29,842 bases of DNA from positions 1-29,842 of the forward strand of contig CAMLIL010000072.1 in NCBI GenBank assembly GCA_946480015.1. The letters are read 5' to 3'. The translations under genes and the position numbers were made by a program. This DNA comes from an uncultured Oxalobacteraceae bacterium. GTDB taxonomy: Bacteria > Pseudomonadota > Gammaproteobacteria > Burkholderiales > Burkholderiaceae. Positions 14,193 through 21,218 of the stretch are shown piece by piece (positions within the stretch are counted from its first letter, which is position 1; each line of letters starts with the position of its first letter). Below the pieces are notes generated by a model, which made no database searches, was not told where the DNA came from, and was given only the letters and a program-made list of their open reading frames with translations.

Positions 14193-14651
14193 ATGTACGA
14201 CGCGGACTTAGACATTCAGTGGGAGACGGACGACGAACTCAATCCGCCGCGGAGGAAGATTATCCCGGCCGCCGACCGCGAGCTGCTGGAGCTGGCCGCG
14301 CGCGCACTTGGCGCACGGTTTGAGGAGGTCGACGGCGAGAGATACGGCAACCTGCACTTCGAGGACGGCTCGACCACCTACGCATGGAACTCGCTCGTGC
14401 ACAGCGACGACACGTTCAACCTGGCTGCCGATCTTGAGCTGGATATCCTGCACCGCGTGGTGGACGGCCGCCGCGTCGAGGTCGTGGCCGCCGGCGGGCC
14501 GCTCACCCAGGAGTTCTACGAGGTCGACCGCAAGGCTGCCATCCGCCGTGCCGTCACGCGCGCTGCGGCCGAGATTGGAAAGAGCGTGGCAGCCAAGGTC
14601 AGCGCGCCCGAGCGCGGCGCCGATCCGGATCAGCCAGAACGCGACAAGTAA
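14193..14651 (+). CDS. Hypothetical protein (phage-type)
   Basis: A 152-residue protein from ATG 14193 with GGAGG upstream. The open frame extends far upstream but overlaps the divergent DUF4224 gene. LLELAARALGARFEEVDGERYGNLHFEDG, then TYAWNSLVHSDDTFNLAADLEL (about 28-84) resembles a small-domain family common in prophages of this host group, where a helix is followed by strands and WNPL-like motifs. The C-terminal 40 residues are Arg/Ala-rich helices. No function can be assigned. Confidence 0.58.
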   Translation: MYDADLDIQWETDDELNPPRRKIIPAADRELLELAARALGARFEEVDGERYGNLHFEDGSTTYAWNSLVHSDDTFNLAADLELDILHRVVDGRRVEVVAAGGPLTQEFYEVDRKAAIRRAVTRAAAEIGKSVAAKVSAPERGADPDQPERDK

Positions 14652-14799
14652 GCGCAAACCCTGCACCGTGCTCGGCCAAGAAAGCCGCTGCCGATCGCGC
14701 TCCCTGCTGCTCGAGCATGCCCAGCGCCTGGTCGACGACGATGGCAAGGGCGGTGTTTGGCCGATCGGTGCCGGCGCTGGAGGTGGTCGAGGTAGGCAT
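14599..14799 (-). CDS. Possible small hypothetical protein
   Basis: A 66-residue frame. ALAIVVDQALGMLEQQGARSAAAFLAEHGAGFALTCRVLADPDRRR has the amphipathic pattern and the FALTCRVL-x-P ending that I associate with short accessory proteins of Burkholderiales. No ribosome site is evident before ATG 14799, and it overlaps the end of the plus-strand gene by 53 bases. Downstream of the membrane protein at 14861 on the same strand. Confidence 0.38.
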   Translation of the reverse strand: MPTSTTSSAGTDRPNTALAIVVDQALGMLEQQGARSAAAFLAEHGAGFALTCRVLADPDRRRARAR

Positions 14800-14860
14800 G
14801 CGTGCACGGTACCGCCGGCACGGCGCCAGCCGGTGACCCTGCTCAACGGTGCGCCACGCC

Positions 14861-15016
14861 TCAAGCCATCACCGCGGGCAGGTAGGGTATCGCCATGAGG
14901 CCGCCAGTGACGATCATGAACACGATGAGCATGGCCGCGCCGCGCGGGTGCCGGTCGAAAACGCAAACGAGCCGGGCCAGGGCATTGAGGGTGGCCGGGG
15001 TGAATTTGATAAGCAT
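14861..15016 (-). CDS. Small membrane protein (51 residues)
   Basis: Starts at ATG 15016 with GGAG five bases upstream and ends at TGA 14861. The sequence begins MLIKFTPATLNALARLV, has the basic segment DRHPRGAA, then one hydrophobic helix (MLIVFMIVTGGLMAIPYL, about 29-46). This predicts a single-pass inner-membrane protein. Small single-pass proteins on mobile elements include holins, toxins and exclusion proteins. Nothing here chooses among them. Confidence 0.55.
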   Translation of the reverse strand: MLIKFTPATLNALARLVCVFDRHPRGAAMLIVFMIVTGGLMAIPYLPAVMA

Positions 15017-15032
15017 ATGGCTCCAGTGGTTA

Positions 15033-15053
15033 AGGAGACCAACGCGGTCTCCT
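15033..15053. terminator. Perfect 8-bp inverted repeat
   Basis: AGGAGACC-AACGC-GGTCTCCT lies 17 bases upstream of the small membrane gene start. It could be an operator for that gene or a terminator for upstream minus-strand transcription. No T-run decides between them. Confidence 0.4.
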
Positions 15054-15780
15054 ATTGTGTCACCTATGCTGCTGTCACGACTGCGGCCCGTACAGGAATC
15101 GCAGATGTGTCGGCAGCGAGCACATCATCCTGCCGGTTGTAGGTGTGGTTCCTCTGGTGGGTTTTCCTAACCGCGTCCGGCATCCAGTGCTGGTCGCAGT
15201 GTCCCAGCTCGGCGTCCGACGTTCCTCTTGTGGTTTTTCCGTGGAGACACCCTTATGCACAGGCTTATCAACGAAATCTGTTGATGGATTGTGTTTCCGA
15301 CAACTGGAAACCCGCAGCGGCGGGTTTAGATCATCGATTAAGGGGGGGCGGACCAGGTCAAGAACGGCCTCGGCCACCGCGCCGAGCTTCCCGCCCTTTA
15401 TCAGCAGCCTGGTCGACATCCGCCTGCAGAGACCTCGTCGTCAAGATCGACATGGATCACCAGGAACATCAGCCAGGGCGAGGATTTTGCAACCACGCCG
15501 GCGACCGTGTGGTGCAATGCGAATAGACGGTTTTCACTCTGAGGAGCCCCCGGAAATGCCCACCGTGACGCCCCTTCAACGCTCACTGGTAAGGGAGGAA
15601 AGTGCAGGACAGGATGAGAAGCGTACGGCCACGGCGAGCCGCGGTTGCACACTTCTGCGAGCTCAGGCTGCCGCCCGATACCCGGCTGGAAGGAAGAAAA
15701 ATATGTGTTTGAGAACGATTTTCATGCCAGGACGGTTGGTTTACTCACAAACTACCCTGTTTCGTGATTACAATAGGAAC
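15054..15780. other. Gene-poor region with DnaA-like box and hairpin; possible oriV
   Basis: Open frames here have poor composition and no supported start. Visible signals are TTATGCACA (15253-15261), which matches the DnaA box consensus TTATNCACA, a nearby TTATCAACG, the hairpin at 15308-15327, and an A/T-rich stretch near 15700-15780 that leads into a plasmid-type gene and the AEP primase/Rep. A vegetative origin served by the downstream Rep is plausible. I do not see Rep iterons. Confidence 0.35.
15308..15327. terminator. Symmetric hairpin AAACCCGC-AGCG-GCGGGTTT
   Basis: A perfect 8-bp stem with a 4-base loop. TTT on the 3' side in both orientations makes it a short bidirectional terminator candidate inside the gene-poor region. 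Confidence 0.6.
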
Positions 15781-15798
15781 ATGAATGGAACGCAACCG

Positions 15799-16023
15799 AT
15801 GAATGTCCGCGAGATTCGCAAGCTTGCTACTGGCATAGTAGGCGAGTGGATCGCTGCGCAGGACGCAACCAGTGGCACCTATACGGTGCGCTGTGGGGAC
15901 ATCGAGTTGTGCACGATCAATGGACGCAAACCGAGGAAATTTCGTAGCCTGGACGTTTTGCGTCAGACGCTTGCGGAGGAAATCGGGGTTACCGAATTTA
16001 AGGTTCAGGTAGTGAAGATTTAG
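15799..16023 (+). CDS. Small hypothetical protein upstream of the replication gene
   Basis: A 74-residue protein from ATG 15799. ATG 15781 in the same frame, with AGGA close by, is an alternative adding six residues. The frame stays open much further upstream without protein-like sequence. MNVREIRKLATGIVGEWIAAQDATSGTYTVRCGDIELCTINGRKPRKFRSLDVLRQTL reads as an alpha/beta domain with basic patches. It is separated from the AEP primase by a terminator and nested inverted repeats. It may be a copy-control or plasmid accessory protein; this is a guess from position. Confidence 0.55.
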   Translation: MNVREIRKLATGIVGEWIAAQDATSGTYTVRCGDIELCTINGRKPRKFRSLDVLRQTLAEEIGVTEFKVQVVKI

Positions 16024-16040
16024 GCGGGCAGAAAAGAAAA

Positions 16041-16062
16041 AAGCCGTCCTGGCAGACGGCTT
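16041..16062 (+). terminator. Intrinsic terminator
   Basis: AAGCCGTC-CTGGCA-GACGGCTT (8-bp stem) is followed by CTTCTGT, 18 bases after the stop of the small gene. An A-rich tract precedes it, so it may also act on the other strand. Confidence 0.75.
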
Positions 16063-16079
16063 CTTCTGTCCCAAGGGGA

Positions 16080-16115
16080 CCGGTACAGCAAAACTCTTGG
16101 CGGAGTTGGTACCGG
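16080..16115. promoter_or_regulatory. Nested inverted repeats before the AEP primase gene
   Basis: Outer arms CCGGTAC (16080-16086) and GTACCGG (16109-16115) enclose inner arms AACTC (16092-16096) and GAGTT (16103-16107) around TTGGCG. This forms one long interrupted hairpin about 75 bases before the Rep start. It could be an operator or a copy-control RNA structure. Confidence 0.5.
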
Positions 16116-16189
16116 CAGATTAACACGTCGGTCGAAAACGATGCAAGAACAAATGATCAATTGTGCCCGACGGTTCTGCCGGGGCACCA

Positions 16190-17485
16190 ATGGCTACAGC
16201 GAATAGACAGCTCTCTCTCGATCTTTCGCAGCCGATAAACCACCATGAGAGGCTCCACGGGGCCGCTCATGGCACGGTGATCTATTGGGAACGCCGCGCT
16301 GGCAAAGACCGCTGGTCCAAGGTCGAGCCCGGCGATCCAGTGCAGCAACTGGTGTCCGGCCTCGCCGGCGCCCCCGACACCTTCATTAGTGCGAACCAGT
16401 TCCATGGTTGGCGGCTCGTCCGTCTCATCAAGAGCCTGCGCGCGTGCTACGTCGACATCGACGGCTCAACCGACCTCGAGGAGGCGCTGGACCTGCTCCG
16501 TGCCGCCCGTATTCCGGCGCCTTCCTTCGTCGTGTACTCAGGCCGTGGGATGCACCTGTACTGGCTGCTGGAGCCCACCCCAGGCCGCGCCCTGCCGGTA
16601 TGGCAAAGGGTGCAGGATGTCTTGATCAAGGCGCTGGCCGGCATCGGCTCAGACCCGGCCGCGCGTGACTGCGCACGGATGCTGCGCCTGGTCGGCACCA
16701 CTCACAGTAAAAGCGGAGCGCAAGTCCGCGGCGTCGTTCTGACGGATACCCTCTGGTCCCTGCATGAGCTCGCCGACGAGGTGCTCGGCGCTCGGGAAGC
16801 GAAGCGCAGCAAAGTCTATGACCTGGCCGCCGCCGGCGCGCGGAAGGGCCGCGCACCTGGCGCGACCCGATGGCAGGGATCAATCTATGGATGGTGGTAC
16901 CTCGTCTACCACGACATGGTCAAGATCTCGCAACATAAGTGGCCAAACGGCGTGCCGCCTGGCTTCCGCGATCGCGTGTTGTTCATCATGGCCGTTGCCC
17001 TCAGCTGGTTCAGCGAGCCAGCCACCCTCTACAACGAGATCCTGTCCACGGCGAAGGAAATGACGCCGTCGCTCGACGAGCATGAGATTGCCACGACAAT
17101 GGCTCCCGTTCTCAAGCGGGCGGCGATGCGCGCGGCTGGCGAGCGCCTGCACTACAACGGCAAGGACTACGACCCGCGCTACAACTACTCCGCACAGGGC
17201 CTGCGCGACTACCTGGCCGACGTCATCCCTCCAGAGCTGTACTCGGAGTTGCGCACTTTGGCGCCGGCGGAAATCATCCTGCAGCGCAAGAAGGAGCGGG
17301 ATGCCAAGCGCGATCGCGTGGCCGAGGGGCGATACGAGCAGACACGGGACCAATACCTGCAGACTGCCAACGACAAGGCTACCAGCGCGCGCCAGATGAA
17401 AGCTCAAGGGAAGACGCCAAAGGAGATAGCCGAAGAGCTGGGCGTTTCTCGCATGACCATCTCTAGGTATCTACGGGAGGTGTAA
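16190..17485 (+). CDS. AEP-type primase / plasmid replication protein with C-terminal HTH
   Basis: A 431-residue protein from ATG 16190; a GTG nine codons earlier is less likely. The primase active site is visible: YVDIDG (D89, D91), SGRGMHLYW (about 117-125, with H122), then D160 in DCARMLRLVGTTH. This is the DxD, SxGxH-type, D/h order of archaeo-eukaryotic primases found in RepB-like plasmid replication proteins. Helices with basic loops follow. The last 30 residues (GKTPKEIAEELGVSRMTISRYL) form an HTH. It probably primes replication at the plasmid origin and may recognise it. Neighbours kfrA and parAB support a plasmid backbone role. Confidence 0.78.
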   Translation: MATANRQLSLDLSQPINHHERLHGAAHGTVIYWERRAGKDRWSKVEPGDPVQQLVSGLAGAPDTFISANQFHGWRLVRLIKSLRACYVDIDGSTDLEEALDLLRAARIPAPSFVVYSGRGMHLYWLLEPTPGRALPVWQRVQDVLIKALAGIGSDPAARDCARMLRLVGTTHSKSGAQVRGVVLTDTLWSLHELADEVLGAREAKRSKVYDLAAAGARKGRAPGATRWQGSIYGWWYLVYHDMVKISQHKWPNGVPPGFRDRVLFIMAVALSWFSEPATLYNEILSTAKEMTPSLDEHEIATTMAPVLKRAAMRAAGERLHYNGKDYDPRYNYSAQGLRDYLADVIPPELYSELRTLAPAEIILQRKKERDAKRDRVAEGRYEQTRDQYLQTANDKATSARQMKAQGKTPKEIAEELGVSRMTISRYLREV

Positions 17486-17522
17486 CAAGTCCGCCCTCCT
17501 TATATAGCCCCCGCAGGGTTGG

Positions 17523-17539
17523 GCCTTTTCTAAGGCTTT
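17523..17539 (+). terminator. Weak terminator-like hairpin
   Basis: GCCTT-TTCT-AAGGC followed by TTTGGG, 38 bases after the Rep stop. The stem is short. Confidence 0.35.
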
Positions 17540-17641
17540 GGGACTTTGATTTAGGGGTTACCCAGAATGCAGCCGCGAACGCGGAACTGTTTGAAATATC
17601 GGTCGCGTCATTTTTATTGCTGAGAAACATCAACCTATAGA

Positions 17642-17698
17642 ATTTCATATCGTATTGAAACGTAATACGGAATATGAAATACGAAATAATACGAAATA
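17642..17698. promoter_or_regulatory. KfrA operator region
   Basis: Left arm ATTTCATAT-CGTATT (17642-17656) pairs with right arm AATACG-GA-ATATGAAAT (17664-17680). Two tandem ATACGAAATA decamers (17679-17688, 17689-17698) run up to AGGAGA before kfrA. KfrA proteins repress their own promoters through such palindromes, so autoregulation is likely. Confidence 0.7.
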
Positions 17699-17710
17699 AC
17701 AGGAGAAGAT

Positions 17711-18796
17711 ATGGGGCGCAAAGGAATAACGTATGAGCAAGTAAGGGCAGCTGTGGAAGCGCTTGAGGCGGAACGGCCCGGCAGTGCGACGCTAGAGAAA
17801 GTGCGGGTCAAGCTGGGCAACACTGGAAGCCATGGCACGATTCATCGGATGATGACGCAATGGAGAGATGCTAGGCCTCAGGCGGCGACGCCTCCTGTAT
17901 CTCTGCCTTCGGATGTCGAGCGGGCACTTGGCGCTTGGGTTACACAGGCGTCGACCTCAATCCGGGCAGAGGCGGAGGAGCGTGCGTTGCAATTTCAGGC
18001 TGCTGCTGATGAACTTGCGCGGGCTGGTGAAGAGCTTGAGGCCGAGCGCGACCAACTGCTCGCCGACATTGCAGCTCTCACCACCCAGCGGGACCAGGAA
18101 CAGGCGACGGCCAGCGAACGCGCCGTCGAGATCCAGCGGCTATTGGCCGACGTTGATCGCGAGCGCAGTCTTGCCGGGGCTGCCCAGCGCGAGGCGGCGG
18201 GTGCGAAGTTGAAAGCAGATTCTCAAGTCGAACACCTGGCGGAGATGCGCACGCGCGTCGAGTCGTTGTCGAAGGCGCTTGATGCCGAACGCGAGGCGCG
18301 TACGGCAGCGAACAGCAAGGCAGCGGTGCTGGACTCGCAGCTCACCAGCAGCCATGCGGAAACGGATGCGGTGCGCGCCCAGGTTACGCTGCTGCAGCAG
18401 GATCTGGGGATTGAGCGAGAGCGGGCCGGGACTCTTTCCGCTCAGATGGACATAGAACGGCTGGCGCGCAGTGCGGCGGAGCGTGAAGCTGCAGTGTTGG
18501 GCTCCCAGCTTGGTAGCACGCAGGCCGAGCTTGAAGCGGCCCGCGTGCAGGTGGTGGCACTTCAGCAGGAGCTGGCCACCGCACGAGAACGGGCCGAGCA
18601 AGCGCGGTCGGCAGCGGATGCGCGCGCCCATCAGGATCAGGCTCGCATCGACCAGGCACGCCAGGACTACGAGGGGCGCCTTGATGAGCAGCGCCGGGCA
18701 CTCGAGCATACGCGCGGTCAACTTGCAGCAGCAGGCGTCGAAAAGGCTCAGCTGCAGGAAAGGCTGGCGGCGCTGAGCGGCGTCGCAAAAGAGTAA
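17711..18796 (+). CDS. kfrA: KfrA-like plasmid protein (DNA-binding domain plus long coiled coil)
   Basis: A 361-residue protein with AGGAGA before ATG 17711. Residues 1-60 (GITYEQVRAAVEALEAE, GSATLEKVRVKLGNTGSHGT, IHRMMTQWR) are the KfrA_N DNA-binding domain. From about residue 80 to the end it is a continuous Ala/Glu/Arg/Gln coiled coil. Residues 191-246 and 247-302 form a tandem repeat with a 56-residue period, exactly eight heptads. KfrA proteins bind their own operator and form filament-like assemblies that help plasmid stability. Location between rep and par is typical of IncP-type backbones. Confidence 0.85.
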   Translation: MGRKGITYEQVRAAVEALEAERPGSATLEKVRVKLGNTGSHGTIHRMMTQWRDARPQAATPPVSLPSDVERALGAWVTQASTSIRAEAEERALQFQAAADELARAGEELEAERDQLLADIAALTTQRDQEQATASERAVEIQRLLADVDRERSLAGAAQREAAGAKLKADSQVEHLAEMRTRVESLSKALDAEREARTAANSKAAVLDSQLTSSHAETDAVRAQVTLLQQDLGIERERAGTLSAQMDIERLARSAAEREAAVLGSQLGSTQAELEAARVQVVALQQELATARERAEQARSAADARAHQDQARIDQARQDYEGRLDEQRRALEHTRGQLAAAGVEKAQLQERLAALSGVAKE

Positions 18797-18820
18797 ACGA
18801 GGGGGGCCCCCCCGCTTTCC

Positions 18821-18880
18821 TACCTCGGGATATCCTTGGCTACCCGCAGATACCCAGGGTTACCAACTGGTACCATCAGG
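18821..18880 (+). repeat. Six decamer iterons downstream of parB
   Basis: TACCTCGGGA, TATCCTTGGC, TACCCGCAGA, TACCCAGGGT, TACCAACTGG and TACCATCAGG begin at 18821, 18831, 18841, 18851, 18861 and 18871, a flawless 10-bp period. The last unit overlaps the stop of the minus-strand parB-like gene. Probable centromere half or regulatory array bound by the RHH partition protein. Confidence 0.8.
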
Positions 18881-19262
18881 AGCCAGTTCCCCATTCCTTC
18901 TCAAGCGCGGCGAGTGCCTGCTCGAGGATTTCCCCCAGCGGCATGTCCCGCTCCACCGAGATCTCCATCAGCCGCTTCTTGGCCGCGAAGGTGGTTTTGA
19001 TGTTCACCTGCTCGCTCCGTCCGGTCGTGCGGCGCCGGCTCGGAAGCTGTTCCTTCGGCTGGGCCTGGGTAGCGGCCGGTTGCTCTGGCGCCGCTGGCGC
19101 GGCCGGGGCTGGTGCAGGCTCTGGGGAAGGCTTCACTGGCTGTCGGCTCGGGAAACCAAGCTCGGCCGCCACCTGGTCGACCACATCTCGAATTTCGGCC
19201 TTGGGCTTGGCTGCCGGCGCGAAGTCGCCCAGGTCGCCGAAGGGGTTCGCACGCTCGCTCAT
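18876..19262 (-). CDS. ParB-type ribbon-helix-helix partition protein
   Basis: A 128-residue protein that overlaps the parA stop (ATGA at 19259-19262). The N-terminus is flexible and Pro/Ala-rich (about 35-75), a form often seen where small ParB proteins touch ParA. The C-terminal 50 residues (SEQVNIKTTFAAKKRLMEISVERDMPLGEILEQALAALE) are a ribbon-helix-helix. These proteins bind tandem short repeats as dimers. The decamer arrays on both sides of the operon are the obvious targets. It is not a canonical HTH ParB with a ParB/Srx domain. Confidence 0.75.
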   Translation of the reverse strand: MSERANPFGDLGDFAPAAKPKAEIRDVVDQVAAELGFPSRQPVKPSPEPAPAPAAPAAPEQPAATQAQPKEQLPSRRRTTGRSEQVNIKTTFAAKKRLMEISVERDMPLGEILEQALAALEKEWGTGS

Positions 19263-19963
19263 ACCGATGCCTCCGAGGTCTGCTGCTGGACCTTGCGCAG
19301 GGCCGAGATGACCTCCTGCGCGAATTGCTCAGCGTTCGCCACTGCCTTGTCCACGTTGGCCACCTCGGCGGCATTGAGCCCGCCCAGAGGCTGGCGGAAG
19401 GAGAACATCGCCCTGAACGCCTCCCTTTCGTTCAGCTCCGTCTCAAACACCGGGATGCCGGCAGCGACCAGTCCTTTTTCGATGTGGGCCAGGGTGCGGG
19501 TGCGGATCGCGGAGTTCGTGCGCGTCAACAGGACCGAGTACGGCAGGCGATAGCCTGGCATCCGGCGCTGGATCATCTTCTCCTGCTGCTGGATCACGCG
19601 GAAGGCGCGGCCGGCCTGCTCGGCGTCGAGTTGGCTGCCTTGGGTCGGGACGATCACGAAGTCGGCCTGGCTGACAGCCATCACGACGATCTTGGCCGCG
19701 GTGCCTTCCAGGTCGACAATCACGAATGGCGTGCGCGCGGCCGCCTCTTCGATGCGCTCGATCACGTTCTCCTCATCCGCATCCGCGACGACCGTCATGC
19801 GGTCCGGTTTGGCGCCACCCTTCGCCCAGTTCTCGATCGGGCGGTTCGGGTCGGCATCGATGACAGTGACGTCGGCGCTGCGTGCCAGCTGCTCGGCCAG
19901 GACAAGCGCCGATGTGGTTTTGCCGGCGCCGCCCTTAGGCGAGACGAAGACGATGGTAGGCAT
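19259..19963 (-). CDS. parA: ParA-family plasmid partition ATPase
   Basis: A 234-residue protein; MPTIVFVSPKGGAGKTTSA at 19963 has GAGGG upstream, and a start at 20002 would lie in the iterons. The deviant Walker A is K10-GGAGKTT-17. DVTVIDADPN is the A' motif and FVIVDLEGTAA is Walker B-like. It lacks an N-terminal HTH, so it is a small type Ib ParA, which pairs with RHH ParB proteins. ATP-driven binding to the nucleoid moves plasmid copies. The operon is probably autoregulated by ParB at the upstream iterons. Confidence 0.88.
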   Translation of the reverse strand: MPTIVFVSPKGGAGKTTSALVLAEQLARSADVTVIDADPNRPIENWAKGGAKPDRMTVVADADEENVIERIEEAAARTPFVIVDLEGTAAKIVVMAVSQADFVIVPTQGSQLDAEQAGRAFRVIQQQEKMIQRRMPGYRLPYSVLLTRTNSAIRTRTLAHIEKGLVAAGIPVFETELNEREAFRAMFSFRQPLGGLNAAEVANVDKAVANAEQFAQEVISALRKVQQQTSEASV

Positions 19964-20099
19964 TGGTATCCCTCGGTAGACGGTAGTACCAAATAGTAAC
20001 ACTGGACCTTATTGGACGCTATTGGAATAGTATCTGATGGTACTAGAAGATACTGGTATCTGATGGTACTACTTGGTACCTTTTGGATCTGAATTGGTT
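19954..20099 (-). repeat. Long decamer iteron array upstream of parA (parS-like)
   Basis: On the plus strand TGGTA or TGGAC/TGGAT cores recur at 19954, 19964, 20003, 20013, 20023, 20038, 20054, 20064, 20074, 20084 and 20095. Most steps are 10 bp. CGGTA/AGTA variants fill the gap. On the minus strand, reading toward parA, the units are TACCAAGTAG, TACCATCAGA, TACCAGTATC, later TCCAATAGCG and TCCAATAAGG. This fits a centromere and parA promoter operator. It overlaps the first codons of parA. Confidence 0.78.
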
Positions 20100-20420
20100 C
20101 TAGTCAGCGTAAATAGCTATCGATCCCATGTTTGATCCAGCATCGGGGCTGTCAAACGAGTAACTAAGGGCGGTAATCCCAAGACGTTGCAAATCCCTTA
20201 TCTCCTCGACCGGGGTTACCTCATCTGGAAACTGCTCCTCCTTCACTATGGAGCAAATCAATGCCTCGGCCTCTTTCGCATACGACCAGCCACCTCCGGC
20301 CGAAGGCGGGTGTGGAATGAACTGCAGCAGTTCTTCCTGGCTCACATTGATTGTGCGCCCGACGGGGATAGGGGAGCTCCGATTGATGCTGTAGGTAATC
20401 GATACGTCCATTTTAGGCAT
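20100..20420 (-). CDS. Hypothetical protein upstream of the par locus
   Basis: A 106-residue protein from ATG 20420, preceded by AAGGATATTT; a start at 20468 would lie in the iteron block. MPKMDVSITYSINRSSPIPVGRTINVSQEELLQFI is beta-rich, followed by helices (SYAKEAEALICSIVKEE) and a final strand. No signal peptide or known motif. The surrounding decamer arrays at both its promoter and its 3' end indicate control by the same partition regulator. Confidence 0.55.
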   Translation of the reverse strand: MPKMDVSITYSINRSSPIPVGRTINVSQEELLQFIPHPPSAGGGWSYAKEAEALICSIVKEEQFPDEVTPVEEIRDLQRLGITALSYSFDSPDAGSNMGSIAIYAD

Positions 20421-20423
20421 AAA

Positions 20424-20460
20424 TATCCTTTTAGTATCCGTAGATATCTGATGGTACCAA
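20424..20460 (+). repeat. Decamer iterons upstream of the 20100-20420 gene
   Basis: TATCCTTTTAG, TATCCGTAGA, TATCTGATGG and TACCAATC start at 20424, 20435, 20445 and 20455 (11, 10, 10 bp). TATCTGATGGTAC also occurs twice in the parA array (around 20031 and 20057). This operator is likely shared. Confidence 0.68.
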
Positions 20461-20709
20461 TCAGCCATCTTTGAGCTTAGCAGCTACACGATCAGCGATC
20501 GCATCAGCCAGCGTCTCAATGTTGATTTCGGGTGATGACCCTCGAGTGTGCGCATCCATCCCCTGCTGTAGCAACCCGACAATCTCAGCATTCATGCTGC
20601 GATTGTTCGCCTTGGCCAGGGCGGCCAGCTTGTCGCGCATACCGTCTGGCATGCGAAGGACGTACTTGTCGGCGAGCTGGGGCGCGCGCTCTGGTTTGGG
20701 AGTTTCCAT
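20461..20709 (-). CDS. Arc-family ribbon-helix-helix regulator (minus strand)
   Basis: An 82-residue protein. ATG 20709 is chosen because a promoter with -10 at 20736-20741 would start transcription downstream of the other ATG (20736). QLADKYVLRMPDGMRDKLAALAKANNRSMNAEIVGLLQQGM (about 11-51) is a canonical Arc-type RHH: strand, helix, N-R-S-M-N-x-E-I, helix. Dimers bind the ATGGC-N5-GCCAT operators upstream. It diverges from a second Arc-like gene at 20831. Confidence 0.82.
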   Translation of the reverse strand: METPKPERAPQLADKYVLRMPDGMRDKLAALAKANNRSMNAEIVGLLQQGMDAHTRGSSPEINIETLADAIADRVAAKLKDG

Positions 20710-20721
20710 CAGGTCAGGATA

Positions 20722-20799
20722 ATGGCAATGAGCCATTTATGGAATGATGGCACTGAGCCATCAAAAAGACTTGCGCATGATGGCTATGAGCCATATAGT
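20722..20799. promoter_or_regulatory. Divergent promoters with three identical-type operators
   Basis: ATGGCAATGAGCCAT (20722-20736), ATGGCACTGAGCCAT (20747-20761) and ATGGCTATGAGCCAT (20780-20794) are near-identical palindromes. The plus promoter is TTGCGC (20771-20776) and TATAGT (20794-20799), spacer 17, with operator 3 in the spacer. The minus promoter is TTGATG (20759-20764) and CATAAA (20736-20741), spacer 17, with operator 2 in the spacer and operator 1 beyond the -10. This is a clean Arc-type bidirectional switch. Confidence 0.82.
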
Positions 20800-20830
20800 T
20801 GAGGCAGCTTAAATCAATCGGAGCACCACC

Positions 20831-21004
20831 ATGCAAGGAATCAAGTTTCAGCTGCGCCTTCCAGACGATGTCAGAGCCTGGCTCGCGTCAGACGCCAAGC
20901 GCAGCGACCGGTCCATGAACAGCCAGGTCGTCGCAATACTGCGCGAGCGCATGAACCGCCAGGCCGAGGAAGCCGGCGAGCGCAAACAAGCAGCTGCAAA
21001 CTGA
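20831..21004 (+). CDS. Short Arc-family ribbon-helix-helix protein
   Basis: A 57-residue protein from ATG 20831. MQGIKFQLRLPDDVRAWLASDAKRSDRSMNSQVVAILRERMN is the Arc repressor fold: strand residues 4-10, helix, the turn with RSMNSQV, second helix. It differs from its divergent neighbour but shares the SMN-x-x-(I/V)V core. The two may form homo- or heterodimers on the three shared operators, giving a switch between states. No ribosome site is strong. Confidence 0.78.
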   Translation: MQGIKFQLRLPDDVRAWLASDAKRSDRSMNSQVVAILRERMNRQAEEAGERKQAAAN

Positions 21005-21080
21005 TCAACCTGTCAACGAAGCCGCTCCGGCACGCCCGGCGCGGAGGGGAATCTATCGCGTAAATCGAACCTGAAATGAA

Positions 21081-21108
21081 AAAGGGCCAGCTGGCAGGCT
21101 GACCCTTT
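21081..21108 (+). terminator. Terminator after the Arc-like gene
   Basis: AAAGGGCCAGC and GCTGACCCTTT form an 11-bp stem with one mismatch and loop TGGCAG, followed by AATTTCTTTT. It lies 77 bases after the stop. Confidence 0.68.
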
Positions 21109-21218
21109 GGAATTTCTTTTGCAACCGCGCCCGGCGGAACCGGGGATTGCTGCAGTGGCGAAGCTCTCACCCTTCGCCGCCGCGGTGTGGACAAGTGCAT
21201 CTTTTTGAGGAGTCGCAC

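Noticed and set aside
15075..15419. Minus-strand frame beginning MSTRLLIKGGKLGAVAEA
   Set aside because: The first 30 residues look plausible, but the ribosome site is absent or abuts the ATG and the rest crosses the hairpin and DnaA-like box with low-quality sequence.
15055..15798. Long plus-strand open frame running into the small gene at 15799
   Set aside because: The upstream part lacks protein-like character (Arg/Ser/Pro-rich, no hydrophobic pattern) and a ribosome site. Only the last 74-80 residues look real.
18801..18813. G6C7 palindrome after kfrA as a terminator
   Set aside because: No loop and no T-run. It may be a homopolymer feature or a sequencing artefact-prone site.
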